This document shows positions 40,839 to 48,482 of a DNA stretch of 64,000 nucleotides, piece by piece. The notes beneath the pieces were generated by a model. It saw nothing but the letters and a program-made list of their open reading frames with translations, made no database searches and was not told where the DNA came from. Origin of the DNA: Streptomyces minutiscleroticus (GTDB taxonomy: Bacteria > Actinomycetota > Actinomycetes > Streptomycetales > Streptomycetaceae); assembly GCF_014650875.1 (NCBI RefSeq), contig NZ_BMVU01000002.1, positions 248,001-312,000 on the forward strand, given 5' to 3'. The position numbers and the translations under genes were made by a program. Positions within the stretch are counted from its first letter, which is position 1; each line of letters starts with the position of its first letter.

Positions 40839-42890
40839 TCAGCTGGGGTCGGTCTCGATGACGCCGACGCGGTCGGCGGGCGTCGTGCCCTTGAGCGCGG
40901 TGCGCAGCGCGCCCACCACGTCCTGGGGCGTGACGGCGGTCTTCTTGCCGTTGCCCCGCGTGATCGTCACTCCGTCGAAGGTGGCGCCGTACAGCTCCTG
41001 GAGCGCGTCGAGGTCGTAGTTCTCGACGAGCTTGCCGTCCACCGCCTTCACGCCGAGGAACTTCCACAGCGAGTTCTCGGGGCTGAACGCCACACTGTGC
41101 AGGGCGTCGGTCTGCACCGTGACCTGGGCGGACATCGCGGGCTCCGCGAACTCCTTCATCATCCGGTCGACCTCGGCCTTGGAGACCGTGGGCTGCCGCG
41201 TGGTGGTGGGCAGCTTCACCCGGCCGGACTTCCCGGTCTCCACCTGCGTGCGGTACGCCTCCTCGATCGCCTGCGTCGACCCGGCGGTGTCCAGGCCCTT
41301 GCCCGTCTTGCCGTAGACGGGGACGGCCTTGCCCGGCTCGAACTTGATGGTGCCCTCGCCCGCCGAGCCGGAGGCGCCCGCGGCGCGCTCCAGGGCGGCC
41401 TTCAGCTTCTCCTCGTCCACGGGCATGACCGGCTCGACGACCCGCTGCTGGCCGAAGAGGGAGCCGACGACGGACACGGGGTTGTAGTCGCTGCCCGCCG
41501 CCGCGCGCACCGTGGCCTGGCTGTCCAGCTGCAGGCCCGCCTGGTCCGGCTTGAGCTGCACCGACTTGCCGTCGACGGTCAGCAGCAGCGGCTGGTCCGT
41601 GCGCTTGCCGAGGGTGTCGTCGAGCTTCTTGACGGCCTCGTCGCGGGTGCCGCCGCCGATGTCGACGCCGAGGACGGTGGTGCCCTTGGGCACGTCGGAG
41701 CGGTTCATCAGCAGTCCGGCGCCGTACGCGACACCGGCGACGCCGACCACGCCGACGGCCAGGAGCACCAGCTTGCTGCGTCCCTTTTTCTTCTTCGGCG
41801 CGGGCGCCGCGGGCGCGTTCTGCGCGGCCGGCCCGGGCTGCTTCGGCGGGGTGTGCGGAATCGGTCCTTCGGTGGGCGCGCCCGTGCCGAACGGGGAGTT
41901 CTGCGCGGGCGGCACGACGGGGATGCCGCTGGTCAGCGTGTGTCCGGAGACGTTCTCGCGGGGGCCGCCGTAGCCGGGGGCGCCCGGTGCTCCCGGCCCG
42001 GGCACGGGCGCGGGCCTCTGCGGCGTGAGGATCGCGGTGTCGTCGCTCAGACCGCCGCCGGGGCCGCCGGCCGGGGCCACGGGGCCGTTCCCGCCGGCCG
42101 GCTTCACCGGGCTGTCCCCGGTGACCGGTCCGCCGGTCGGTCCCGCGGGGCCGCGCCCGCTGCCGGGCAGGTACGGCGAGCCCTCGCGGTGCTGCTCGTC
42201 GGCGTCCACGGGCGGGTACGCCGCGCCGGTGCCGGCCGCGGCGCCCAGGGCGCCGGACACGTCGAAGGAGCCGGTGCCGCCGCCGTGTCCGGGGGCCACC
42301 GGACCGGTGCCGTGGGCGCCGGGCAGCGCGCCGTTCTGGCCGCCGGGGCGCGGAGCGCCGGGGGCGCCCGGGGCCGCCGGCGCCTGCGCACCGGTGCCCT
42401 GGCCCGTACCGGCGCCTGTGCCGGGGCGGGTGCCGGGAGCGGCCGAACCGCCCGGCAGACCGGCCCCGTTGGTCCCGCCGCCGCCCGGTCCACCCTTGGG
42501 CGCACTGGGCTTGCGGGGCGCGAACCAGTCGCTGGTCTTCTCCTCGGCCGGCGCGGCGGGCGCCGCCGGCGCCGGGGCGGGGGCCGCGGCGGGAGCGGCG
42601 GCGGACGCGGGCTCCTGCGCGTCCTGGCCCGAACCGCCCGCGCCGTCCGACGAGTCGGCGACGGGCTTGCGCACGACGACCGGCGGGATGGGCCGGGACC
42701 CGGGGATGTTGATCCGGATGCGCGTCGTCAGCGTGGTCTCGGTCTTGCGCTCCTCCGGCTCCGAGCCGGCAGGGGCCGCGCCGGCACCGCCGGACGTCAG
42801 GGGGGTGCCGTAGGGCGGCGTCCCCGACGGGTACGCGGGCCCGCCGTGCCCGTTGGGCCCGGAGGACGGACTGTCAGTTTCTCGACTCAA
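40839..42890 (-). CDS. membrane protein with PG-binding (PF12229-like) repeats
   Basis: 683-residue protein. Residues 1-370 are a cytoplasmic, Pro/Gly/Ala-rich disordered region. A membrane helix (LVLLAVGVVGVAGVAYGAGLL) near 390 follows a KKKKGRSK stop. The outer part has two PG_binding_4-type domains (TTVLGVDIGGGTRDEAVKKL, AFSPENSLWKFLGVKAVDGKL), which in other proteins precede VanW or L,D-transpeptidase domains; none follows here. It probably holds or senses peptidoglycan. The start codon is TTG at 42890 with GGGAGAA upstream. Cell-wall role is inference. Confidence 0.85.
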   Translation of the reverse strand: MSRETDSPSSGPNGHGGPAYPSGTPPYGTPLTSGGAGAAPAGSEPEERKTETTLTTRIRINIPGSRPIPPVVVRKPVADSSDGAGGSGQDAQEPASAAAPAAAPAPAPAAPAAPAEEKTSDWFAPRKPSAPKGGPGGGGTNGAGLPGGSAAPGTRPGTGAGTGQGTGAQAPAAPGAPGAPRPGGQNGALPGAHGTGPVAPGHGGGTGSFDVSGALGAAAGTGAAYPPVDADEQHREGSPYLPGSGRGPAGPTGGPVTGDSPVKPAGGNGPVAPAGGPGGGLSDDTAILTPQRPAPVPGPGAPGAPGYGGPRENVSGHTLTSGIPVVPPAQNSPFGTGAPTEGPIPHTPPKQPGPAAQNAPAAPAPKKKKGRSKLVLLAVGVVGVAGVAYGAGLLMNRSDVPKGTTVLGVDIGGGTRDEAVKKLDDTLGKRTDQPLLLTVDGKSVQLKPDQAGLQLDSQATVRAAAGSDYNPVSVVGSLFGQQRVVEPVMPVDEEKLKAALERAAGASGSAGEGTIKFEPGKAVPVYGKTGKGLDTAGSTQAIEEAYRTQVETGKSGRVKLPTTTRQPTVSKAEVDRMMKEFAEPAMSAQVTVQTDALHSVAFSPENSLWKFLGVKAVDGKLVENYDLDALQELYGATFDGVTITRGNGKKTAVTPQDVVGALRTALKGTTPADRVGVIETDPS

Positions 42891-43082
42891 GGCAGGTTCT
42901 CCCGGTTGGCTCCGCCGCCCGTCACGACCTCACGACTGGGGTCCCCTGCTCGAACCGAGTCGAGAGCTCGGGGAAGGCTCGGCGGCGCGCACCACCATAC
43001 TGGCCACGTCGCACACGTATCCCGCGACCGTGGGGGAAACCCACACGGGACCCGCACCTGTCCGGTACGGCGAAGTGGTACG

Positions 43083-43511
43083 TCACTTCCCAAGTCGGAC
43101 GGCGGGACCGTCCGATTGCCGCCCCGGACCGAGGGTGGCGCAGATCACAGCCACCGCCATGCCGCCGAGCAGGAAGAGGTACGAGCCCGCGCCGGCACCG
43201 AACACGAAGTCGCCCTCCGGCCGGCTGGCGGTCAGCAGGATCACGGCGGCCATCCACCCGGCGACGGGGGCGACCGCGCCGGACCTGGCGCGCAGCGCGT
43301 ACGCCCCGCCCAGGAACAGGCCGGCGGAGCCCGCGAGGGCGAGCAGCAGCCCGCCGGGGAACCAGCCGCCCTGCACCAGCGCGCCGGCGACACCGGCCAC
43401 GGCGCCGAGGACGAACAGCCCGAGGAGGGCGAGGACGCGTCCGGCCGACGGCGGCCGCAACGGTTGCGCCAGCATGCCTCCGGCTCCGCCGGACCGGTCC
43501 GCCGTGCTCAT
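43083..43511 (-). CDS. membrane protein, DUF6113-like
   Basis: 142-residue integral membrane protein with four hydrophobic segments (about residues 25-45, 52-70, 80-97 and 105-125). The start ATG overlaps the mshB stop (ATGA), so it is coupled to mshB. I believe this is the DUF6113 family of Streptomyces, from memory. No functional motif is visible. Its constant place after mshB in Streptomyces may mean a link to mycothiol, but that is only context. Confidence 0.82.
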   Translation of the reverse strand: MSTADRSGGAGGMLAQPLRPPSAGRVLALLGLFVLGAVAGVAGALVQGGWFPGGLLLALAGSAGLFLGGAYALRARSGAVAPVAGWMAAVILLTASRPEGDFVFGAGAGSYLFLLGGMAVAVICATLGPGRQSDGPAVRLGK

Positions 43512-44458
43512 CGTGCACCTTCTTCCGTAGCGGCCGGCCGGGCGGGCTCCCCGCCCGCGGCGGCCCCGCCGGTCTCGTCGATCCCCGCGAACAGGTCCGT
43601 CTCCCGGCCGCCCCGCGGGCGCTCCCCGCGCACCAGCTCGTAGTACTCCGTGGTGAACAGGGGCTGGGCCAGGTCGTTGGAGAGGGCGAACCAGGGCTCG
43701 TGCACCGCGATCTGGGTGGCGTGGGCGCGCATGGCGGCGGCCTTCGCGTCCGCGAATCCGGTGCCGTCGATCTCGGTGGTCACGACCGCCTCGTCGACCA
43801 CGCCGGGGACGTCGCCGACCTGGGCGGCGGCCGGGAAGGGCAGGTCGGGCAGCGCGTCGGCGAGGCGCGCGAAGCCCTCCTCGGCGACCGGGCGCGGCAC
43901 CCGGTTCCAGTAGATCTTGGCGATCGTCCAGGGGGCGCCGGAGTCCGGGCGGAAGTCCGGGTCGGCGGCCAGGCCGGCGGCGCGCATGGCGACGCGGTGG
44001 GCCTGGATGTGGTCGGGGTGGCCGTAGCCGCCGTTCTCGTCGTAGGTGACGAGGACCTGCGGCCGCACCTCGCGGATCACCTCGACCAGGTGCCCGGCGG
44101 TTTCGTCGGGGTCCGCCGACCAGAAGGCGCCGGGGCGGCGGTTCTGCTCGGTGCCCATCATCCCGGAGTCGCGGTAGCGGCCGGGTCCGCCGAGGAAGCG
44201 GTGGTCGGTGACGCCCAGCTCCTTCATCGCGGCGGCGAGTTCGCCGATGCGGTGGGGGCCGAGCGCGTCCTCCCGGTCGGCCGCGAGGTGCGCGAGCGAC
44301 GGCGGGATGACCTCGCCCTCCTCGCCGAGCGTGCAGGTCACGAGCGTGACCAGGGCGCCCTCGGCCGCGTACCTGGCCATGGTGACGCCGTTGTTGATCG
44401 ACTCGTCGTCCGGGTGCGCGTGCACCAGCAGCAGACGCCGGGCGGGCATGTCCGTCAT
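43508..44458 (-). CDS. mshB: GlcNAc-inositol deacetylase, mycothiol synthesis
   Basis: 316-residue zinc deacetylase of the PIG-L/LmbE family; it removes acetate from GlcNAc-Ins in mycothiol synthesis in the cytoplasm. The metal motif AHPDDE is at residue 14, followed by [23 protein letters not shown] near 88 and the second metal/catalytic segment [12 protein letters not shown] near 142. The length and C-terminal acidic tail are normal for MshB rather than the related Mca. Coupled to a membrane protein by a 4-base overlap. Confidence 0.95.
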   Translation of the reverse strand: MTDMPARRLLLVHAHPDDESINNGVTMARYAAEGALVTLVTCTLGEEGEVIPPSLAHLAADREDALGPHRIGELAAAMKELGVTDHRFLGGPGRYRDSGMMGTEQNRRPGAFWSADPDETAGHLVEVIREVRPQVLVTYDENGGYGHPDHIQAHRVAMRAAGLAADPDFRPDSGAPWTIAKIYWNRVPRPVAEEGFARLADALPDLPFPAAAQVGDVPGVVDEAVVTTEIDGTGFADAKAAAMRAHATQIAVHEPWFALSNDLAQPLFTTEYYELVRGERPRGGRETDLFAGIDETGGAAAGGEPARPAATEEGAR

Positions 44459-44510
44459 GGGCCCCAGCCTACGAGGCGCCCGCGATCAGCGGCTCCCCGC
44501 CCGGGCTCCG

Positions 44511-45122
44511 TCACCCCTCGTGCGCGCCGTCGTCCCGGTACCGCGGCAGACCGTCCGTCGGGATCGTCCACTCGCCGATGGTGACGTCCTCGCCGTAGAG
44601 GAAGTCCTTGCGGGTGGCGTAGCGGGGGCCGTCCGGGGTCGGGTGGATGTCGGTGAGGACGGCGCCGGTGCCGGTGCGGGGATCGAAGATCGCGTAGACG
44701 GGGATGCCGAGCAGCGGGTAGTCCCGCGCCTTGCCCACCCAGTCGTTGTCCGGGTTGGAGCGGGAGACGACTTCGACGGCGGCGATGAGCTCACGGGGAT
44801 CGAAGGACCCCTCGGCGTCCATGTCGGCCTCGGCGATCACCATGAGGTCGGGACGGCGCATGACGCCTTCGGGCTCGTCCTCCACGTCGGGCTCGCCCGT
44901 GTGGGCCACGAGCTCTTCCGGCATCACCCTCTCCAGGCGCTTGCGGAGGCGCAGTGCCGTCAGCTCGTGGCGACGGCTGGGCGACATCATGTCGTGGACG
45001 ATCCCTTCCTTGGTGATCTCGAATTTGCCCGGCAGCGTGTCGTCCGCGGACTGAACGAAGTCGCGCATGGCCCGGTAGAGGTGGGAGGCGCCCCGCTGTG
45101 CGCCGTCCGGTGCGATGGTCAT
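44511..45122 (-). CDS. Uma2 family putative nuclease
   Basis: 203-residue Uma2/DUF820 protein with a PD-(D/E)xK fold. MRRPDLMVIAEAD near residue 90 and LIAAVEVVSRSNPDND near 113 supply the acidic pair and Glu of the motif, and a Lys follows in VGKARDYPLLGIPVYAIFD. The family is very common in actinobacteria and cyanobacteria; its activity is mostly unknown. ATG 45122 has GAGGAGCG upstream. It precedes the WhiJ-like group and may be part of the same strain-variable cluster. Confidence 0.9.
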   Translation of the reverse strand: MTIAPDGAQRGASHLYRAMRDFVQSADDTLPGKFEITKEGIVHDMMSPSRRHELTALRLRKRLERVMPEELVAHTGEPDVEDEPEGVMRRPDLMVIAEADMDAEGSFDPRELIAAVEVVSRSNPDNDWVGKARDYPLLGIPVYAIFDPRTGTGAVLTDIHPTPDGPRYATRKDFLYGEDVTIGEWTIPTDGLPRYRDDGAHEG

Positions 45123-45174
45123 GGCGCTCGCTCCTCGTCGTCTGTGCCCAGGGGCAAGGATCGTCACGTTCATG

Positions 45175-46101
45175 CTAGGTGGCCTCCAGGTGGTCGGGGC
45201 GGCAGTCGCGGCAGCGGCCGGGGGCGGGCGCGCGGAAGGCGCGGTCGCAGCCGTCGCAGGTCTGGAGCGGGTGCGTCGCGGGCGGCGGGACGGCCGGGGC
45301 GCGGAAGGGCGGCGGGGGCGGCAGCCGGTCGGCGAGGCGGTGCGCCAGCAGAGCGGCGGGCCGCCGCATGCCTTCCGGCGGCAGGCCGGCGGTCAGTGCA
45401 TGGCGTACGGCCGCGGACCCGGCGTCGCGCTCCAGCCAGGCGGCGACGCCGGGGGCCAGGTGGGCCGTGTCGCAGGCGGAGAGGAGCAGGCGGGGGTCGT
45501 GGCGGCGCAGGTCCGCGAGGAGGCCGGCGGCCTCCTGCAGGAGCACGGGGGCGGGGTGCGCGGGCCTCGGTACGGCGGGGAGCGGCTTGCGGGGCGCGCG
45601 CTTCTCGCGCGGTTCGCTCCGTGCGTGCTCCTCCGGCCGGACCACCGCCGGACCGGGCTCAGGGGCGGGCTCAGGGGCGGGCTCGGGGGCGGGCTCGGGG
45701 GCGGCGTGGCGGCGGGCCGCGGCCGGCTGGTTGCAGGAGACCGTGCGGGTGACGATGCGGCCGCCGGGGACGCGCTCGCGGGAGCGGCGCAGGTAGCCGT
45801 GGGCCTCCAGTTCGCGCAGGGCGGCGGCGATCCGGGTCGCGCCCTCGGGGAAGCGGGCGGCGAGGCTCTTGATGTCGACGCGGGCGCCCTTGGGCAGCGA
45901 CTGGAGGTGCACGCCGAGCCCGATCGCGAGCAGCGACAGTTCGTGGTGCTGGGCGAGGTGGTTGCCGATCACCGTGAAGCGGGCGGTGTGGCGGGTGTTG
46001 TCGTGGGCGAGTCCGCCGGGGCGGGGCTGCCGGTTCGGGGGCTTGTGGCCCGCGGTGGGGGACTGGACGCGCGGGGGCGCGCTAGGGTTTCGGGTATCCA
46101 T
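45175..46101 (-). CDS. helix-turn-helix domain protein with zinc-knuckle tail
   Basis: 308-residue protein. Residues 40-110 form a winged HTH (NHLAQHHELSLLAIGLGVHLQ and the following helix-turn-helix with ARFPEGATRIAAALRELEAHGYLRRSRE). A PAPE-repeat linker (about 133-150) follows, then a helical region, and the tail has CDGCDRAFRAPAPGRCRDC, a four-Cys zinc site. Streptomyces genomes carry many such proteins next to XRE/DUF397 groups. It is divergent from nothing close; ATG 46101 has GAGGAAG 13 bases upstream. DNA binding is inferred. Confidence 0.82.
   Translation of the reverse strand: MDTRNPSAPPRVQSPTAGHKPPNRQPRPGGLAHDNTRHTARFTVIGNHLAQHHELSLLAIGLGVHLQSLPKGARVDIKSLAARFPEGATRIAAALRELEAHGYLRRSRERVPGGRIVTRTVSCNQPAAARRHAAPEPAPEPAPEPAPEPGPAVVRPEEHARSEPREKRAPRKPLPAVPRPAHPAPVLLQEAAGLLADLRRHDPRLLLSACDTAHLAPGVAAWLERDAGSAAVRHALTAGLPPEGMRRPAALLAHRLADRLPPPPPFRAPAVPPPATHPLQTCDGCDRAFRAPAPGRCRDCRPDHLEAT
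45650..45705 (-). repeat. 12-bp in-frame repeat (PAPE linker)
   Basis: Four to five copies of a 12-base unit (GGGGCGGGCTCA, last base A or G) encode the PAPE linker of the HTH protein. Confidence 0.85.
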
Positions 46102-46240
46102 CAGGAAGGTGCTTCTTCCTCGGTGGTCAGGCCCTCGCACGGGATTCGCACTCCCGGCGAGGGCCGTCGCATGTCTGGGGTCGTGTCGCGGTGAGCGTAG
46201 AGCCGCGAGGGGGCCCCGTATCCAGCCGAACTGGAGACCT

Positions 46241-46798
46241 TCACCCGCCCGAGTGAGCGACGCCCGGGTGTGGACGGCGGGCGGGAGGGGTGGGGTTCGG
46301 CGAGGTGCTTTCCCCGGGGTTCTCTGTCTTCTGGCCGCCCGCCGCACCGGAACCCGTGGGCGCGGGTTCCGGTGCCGGAAGGCCCAGCTCGGCCCAGACC
46401 GTCTTGCGCGGGTGGGGGCCGTCGGTGACGCCCCAGCGGTCGGCGAGGGCCTCCACGAGCAGCAGGCCGCGGCCGGACTCGGCTCCGGGACCGGCCTCGC
46501 GGCGCGCGGGCCGCCGCTCCCCGCGCGCGTCGGCGACCTCGACGCGCAGCGCGGCGCCGGTCACGGAGAGCGTGAGGCGGAAGCTGCGGCCCGGGAGGCG
46601 GCCGTGCGTGGCCGCGTTGGCCGCCAGCTCCGCCACGACGTGGTGCGCCGCCTCGCACGGCACCCCCCAGTCCCGGAGCCGGTCGGCGGCGAGCAGCCGG
46701 GCGAGGCGTGCGCCGCGCGCGGTGGCGGGGAACAGCACGCTGAAGCGGTGGGCCTGGGGGGCGTGTCGGGGCGCGGCCTGGGCGCTCTGCTGGTTCAC
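46241..46798 (-). CDS. HATPase-domain protein, anti-sigma/RsbW-like
   Basis: 185-residue GHKL ATPase-like protein. The N box is ELAANAATHG near residue 56 and the G boxes are VEVADARGE and GRGLLLVEALADRWG near 110-125; the ATP-lid and Mg2+ Asn are recognisable. Such stand-alone domains act as anti-sigma kinases or, in Streptomyces, as partners in WhiJ/AbaA-like clusters. The C-terminal 40 residues are a disordered Pro/Gly tail. It is divergent from the WhiJ-like gene with about 160 bases between. Confidence 0.88.
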   Translation of the reverse strand: MNQQSAQAAPRHAPQAHRFSVLFPATARGARLARLLAADRLRDWGVPCEAAHHVVAELAANAATHGRLPGRSFRLTLSVTGAALRVEVADARGERRPARREAGPGAESGRGLLLVEALADRWGVTDGPHPRKTVWAELGLPAPEPAPTGSGAAGGQKTENPGESTSPNPTPPARRPHPGVAHSGG

Positions 46799-46957
46799 GT
46801 CACCCAGCGTGGCGGCCGCGACCTACCGTGATGGGTGATTGCGGTGGTGCGTAGGGCCACTGTCCGGGGCTCGTCCGGTGCTGTCCGGGCTGTCGGAGCG
46901 GTTGGTCCGCATGAGGCGTGGCGGTACGGGACGGCGGTACGGAACGGAGGGGCGCGC

Positions 46958-47842
46958 ATGGCGGTGGACGGCGAGGCGGTACGGCTCGGGGCGGAGCAGG
47001 AGCGGACGGACGAGCCGGGGTGGGAGGTGGACCCGGACGACGACTGGGCGCTCGCCGTGGTGGCCACCGTGGGGCGGCAGTTGAGACTGCGCAGGGAGGC
47101 GGCGGGGATGCGGGCCGCCGACTTCGCGACGGCGGTCGGGTACGGAGAGGACCTCGTCTACAAGATCGAGGGCGGGCGGCGGATTCCCCGGCCGGAGTAT
47201 CTGGACACAGCGGACGGGGTACTGGGCGCCGGCGGGCTCGTCGCGGCGGTGAAAGAGGACGTGAAGAAGGTCCGGTACCCGAAGAAGGTGCGGGACCTGG
47301 CGCAACTGGAGGCACGGGCGGCCGAGATCGGGGTGTACGAGTGCAGCAGCATCGCGGGTTTGTTGCAGACACCTGCGTACGCACGCGCACTGTTCGAAGT
47401 GCGGCAGCCTCCGTATCCGGCGGAGGAGGTGGATCGCCTGGTGGCCGCGCGCATGGCTCGGCTTTCAGTTTTCGATCGCTCTCCAGCGCCTTCCCTCAGT
47501 TTCGTCTTGGAGGAAGCGACGCTTCGGCGCAAGGTCGGGGACACAATGGTGCGGAAACAGCAGTTCGAGCGCCTGCTGGAAGCGGGGCGTCTGAACAGCG
47601 TCACACTGCAGGTCATGCCGATGGACAGCGTGGCTCATCCGGGCATGAGCGGCAGGATCGAGTTGCTGAAGTTCGAGGACGGCACAGCGGTGGGTCGGTC
47701 GGACGGCGCATTCAACGGCCGCCCAGCCTCTGACCTGAGGCAACTACGTGTCCTCGAACTGCGGTATGGCACCATCCGGGCGCAGGCTCTTCCGCCCGGA
47801 GAGACGCTGGCCTTCATCGAGCAACTGCTTGGAGAAACATGA
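46958..47842 (+). CDS. WhiJ-like XRE regulator with DUF5753 domain
   Basis: 294-residue regulator. An XRE helix-turn-helix lies at about residues 35-95 (GRQLRLRREAAGMRAADFA, YKIEGGRRIPRPEYLD). From about 110 the DUF5753 domain follows (YECSSIAGLLQTPAYARALF, LQVMPMDSVAHPGMSG, TLAFIEQLL), the usual Streptomyces WhiJ-type arrangement. ATG 46958 has GGAGGGGC upstream. Its stop overlaps the start of the DUF397 gene (ATGA). The third positions from 47440 to 47830 are less GC-biased than its neighbours, hinting at recent acquisition. In this family the small partner modulates the repressor. Confidence 0.92.
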   Translation: MAVDGEAVRLGAEQERTDEPGWEVDPDDDWALAVVATVGRQLRLRREAAGMRAADFATAVGYGEDLVYKIEGGRRIPRPEYLDTADGVLGAGGLVAAVKEDVKKVRYPKKVRDLAQLEARAAEIGVYECSSIAGLLQTPAYARALFEVRQPPYPAEEVDRLVAARMARLSVFDRSPAPSLSFVLEEATLRRKVGDTMVRKQQFERLLEAGRLNSVTLQVMPMDSVAHPGMSGRIELLKFEDGTAVGRSDGAFNGRPASDLRQLRVLELRYGTIRAQALPPGETLAFIEQLLGET

Positions 47843-48048
47843 ACCGCGAGACCTCCGCCAGGGACGTCACAGACCTGGCGTGGTTCAAGAGCAGCTACAG
47901 CAGCGGGCCCGAGGGCGACTCCTGCGTGGAGATCGCCGCCACCCCCGGCACCGTGCACGTCCGCGACTCCAAGGACGCCGAGGGGCCGCGCCTGGCCTTC
48001 GCGCCCGGCGCCTGGGCCGACTTCGTCCCGTACGCCTCCGGGACGTGA
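47839..48048 (+). CDS. DUF397 small protein, partner of the WhiJ-like regulator
   Basis: 69-residue DUF397 protein with the family signature: WFKSSYSSGPEGDSCVEIA, VHVRDSKD and FAPGAWADFV. The ATG overlaps the regulator stop by four bases, so both are made together. DUF397 proteins next to DUF5753 regulators behave as antagonists in development or as toxin-antitoxin-like pairs; which applies here cannot be seen. Ends at a small stem-loop. Confidence 0.95.
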   Translation: MNRETSARDVTDLAWFKSSYSSGPEGDSCVEIAATPGTVHVRDSKDAEGPRLAFAPGAWADFVPYASGT

Positions 48049-48059
48049 CCGCGCGAGGA

Positions 48060-48083
48060 GCACGCCCCGTCGCCGGGGCGCGC
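48060..48083. terminator. stem-loop between convergent genes
   Basis: GCACGCCCC (48060-48068) pairs with GGGGCGCGC (48075-48083), one mismatch, 6-base loop, after the DUF397 stop. Confidence 0.55.
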
Positions 48084-48112
48084 CCTCCCTCGGGTCGGGC
48101 CGGTCGGACCGG

Positions 48113-48307
48113 TCAGAACTTGATGCCGCCGATCATGCCCGCGATGTTCGACGTGAGTTCGCTGATCGTCGGGGCCACGGTGGACGAGGCCAGGTAGAAG
48201 CCCAACAGCACGCAGACCAGGGCGTGTACGGCCTTCAGTCCTGATTTCTTGATCAGGATGAAGACGATGATCGCCAGCAGCACCACCGCCGAAATCGAGA
48301 GTGCCAC
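48113..48307 (-). CDS. small membrane protein
   Basis: 64-residue protein with two membrane segments (SISAVVLLAIIVFILI at residues 4-20 and VHALVCVLLGFYLASST at 27-43) joined by a basic turn (KKSGLK), and an uncharged tail. GTG 48307 follows a good ribosome site (TTGGAGGTGAG). In Streptomyces I recall such a protein near the S9 peptidase gene; its function is unknown. Divergent from the S9 peptidase over 175 bases. Confidence 0.85.
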   Translation of the reverse strand: MALSISAVVLLAIIVFILIKKSGLKAVHALVCVLLGFYLASSTVAPTISELTSNIAGMIGGIKF

Positions 48308-48482
48308 GGCGGCTCACCTCCAAAAGATCCCTGGGACCGGGGTCGAACGACGGGGGCAGTCAATCCCTGCGACAGCCAGCGGATTTCCTACCCACACAGC
48401 GCTAGCGATCATAACTATTCGTACGCGCGCATCGATCGGCGCACGGCCGCACAAGGGGGCGCATGGCCAATATGGTCGAGGC

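Noticed and set aside
39714-43643. 1309-residue open frame crossing several genes on the plus strand
   Set aside because: It runs antisense or out of frame across the GNAT, SirB1-like, PG-binding and DUF6113 genes, all of which show clear family motifs in other frames.
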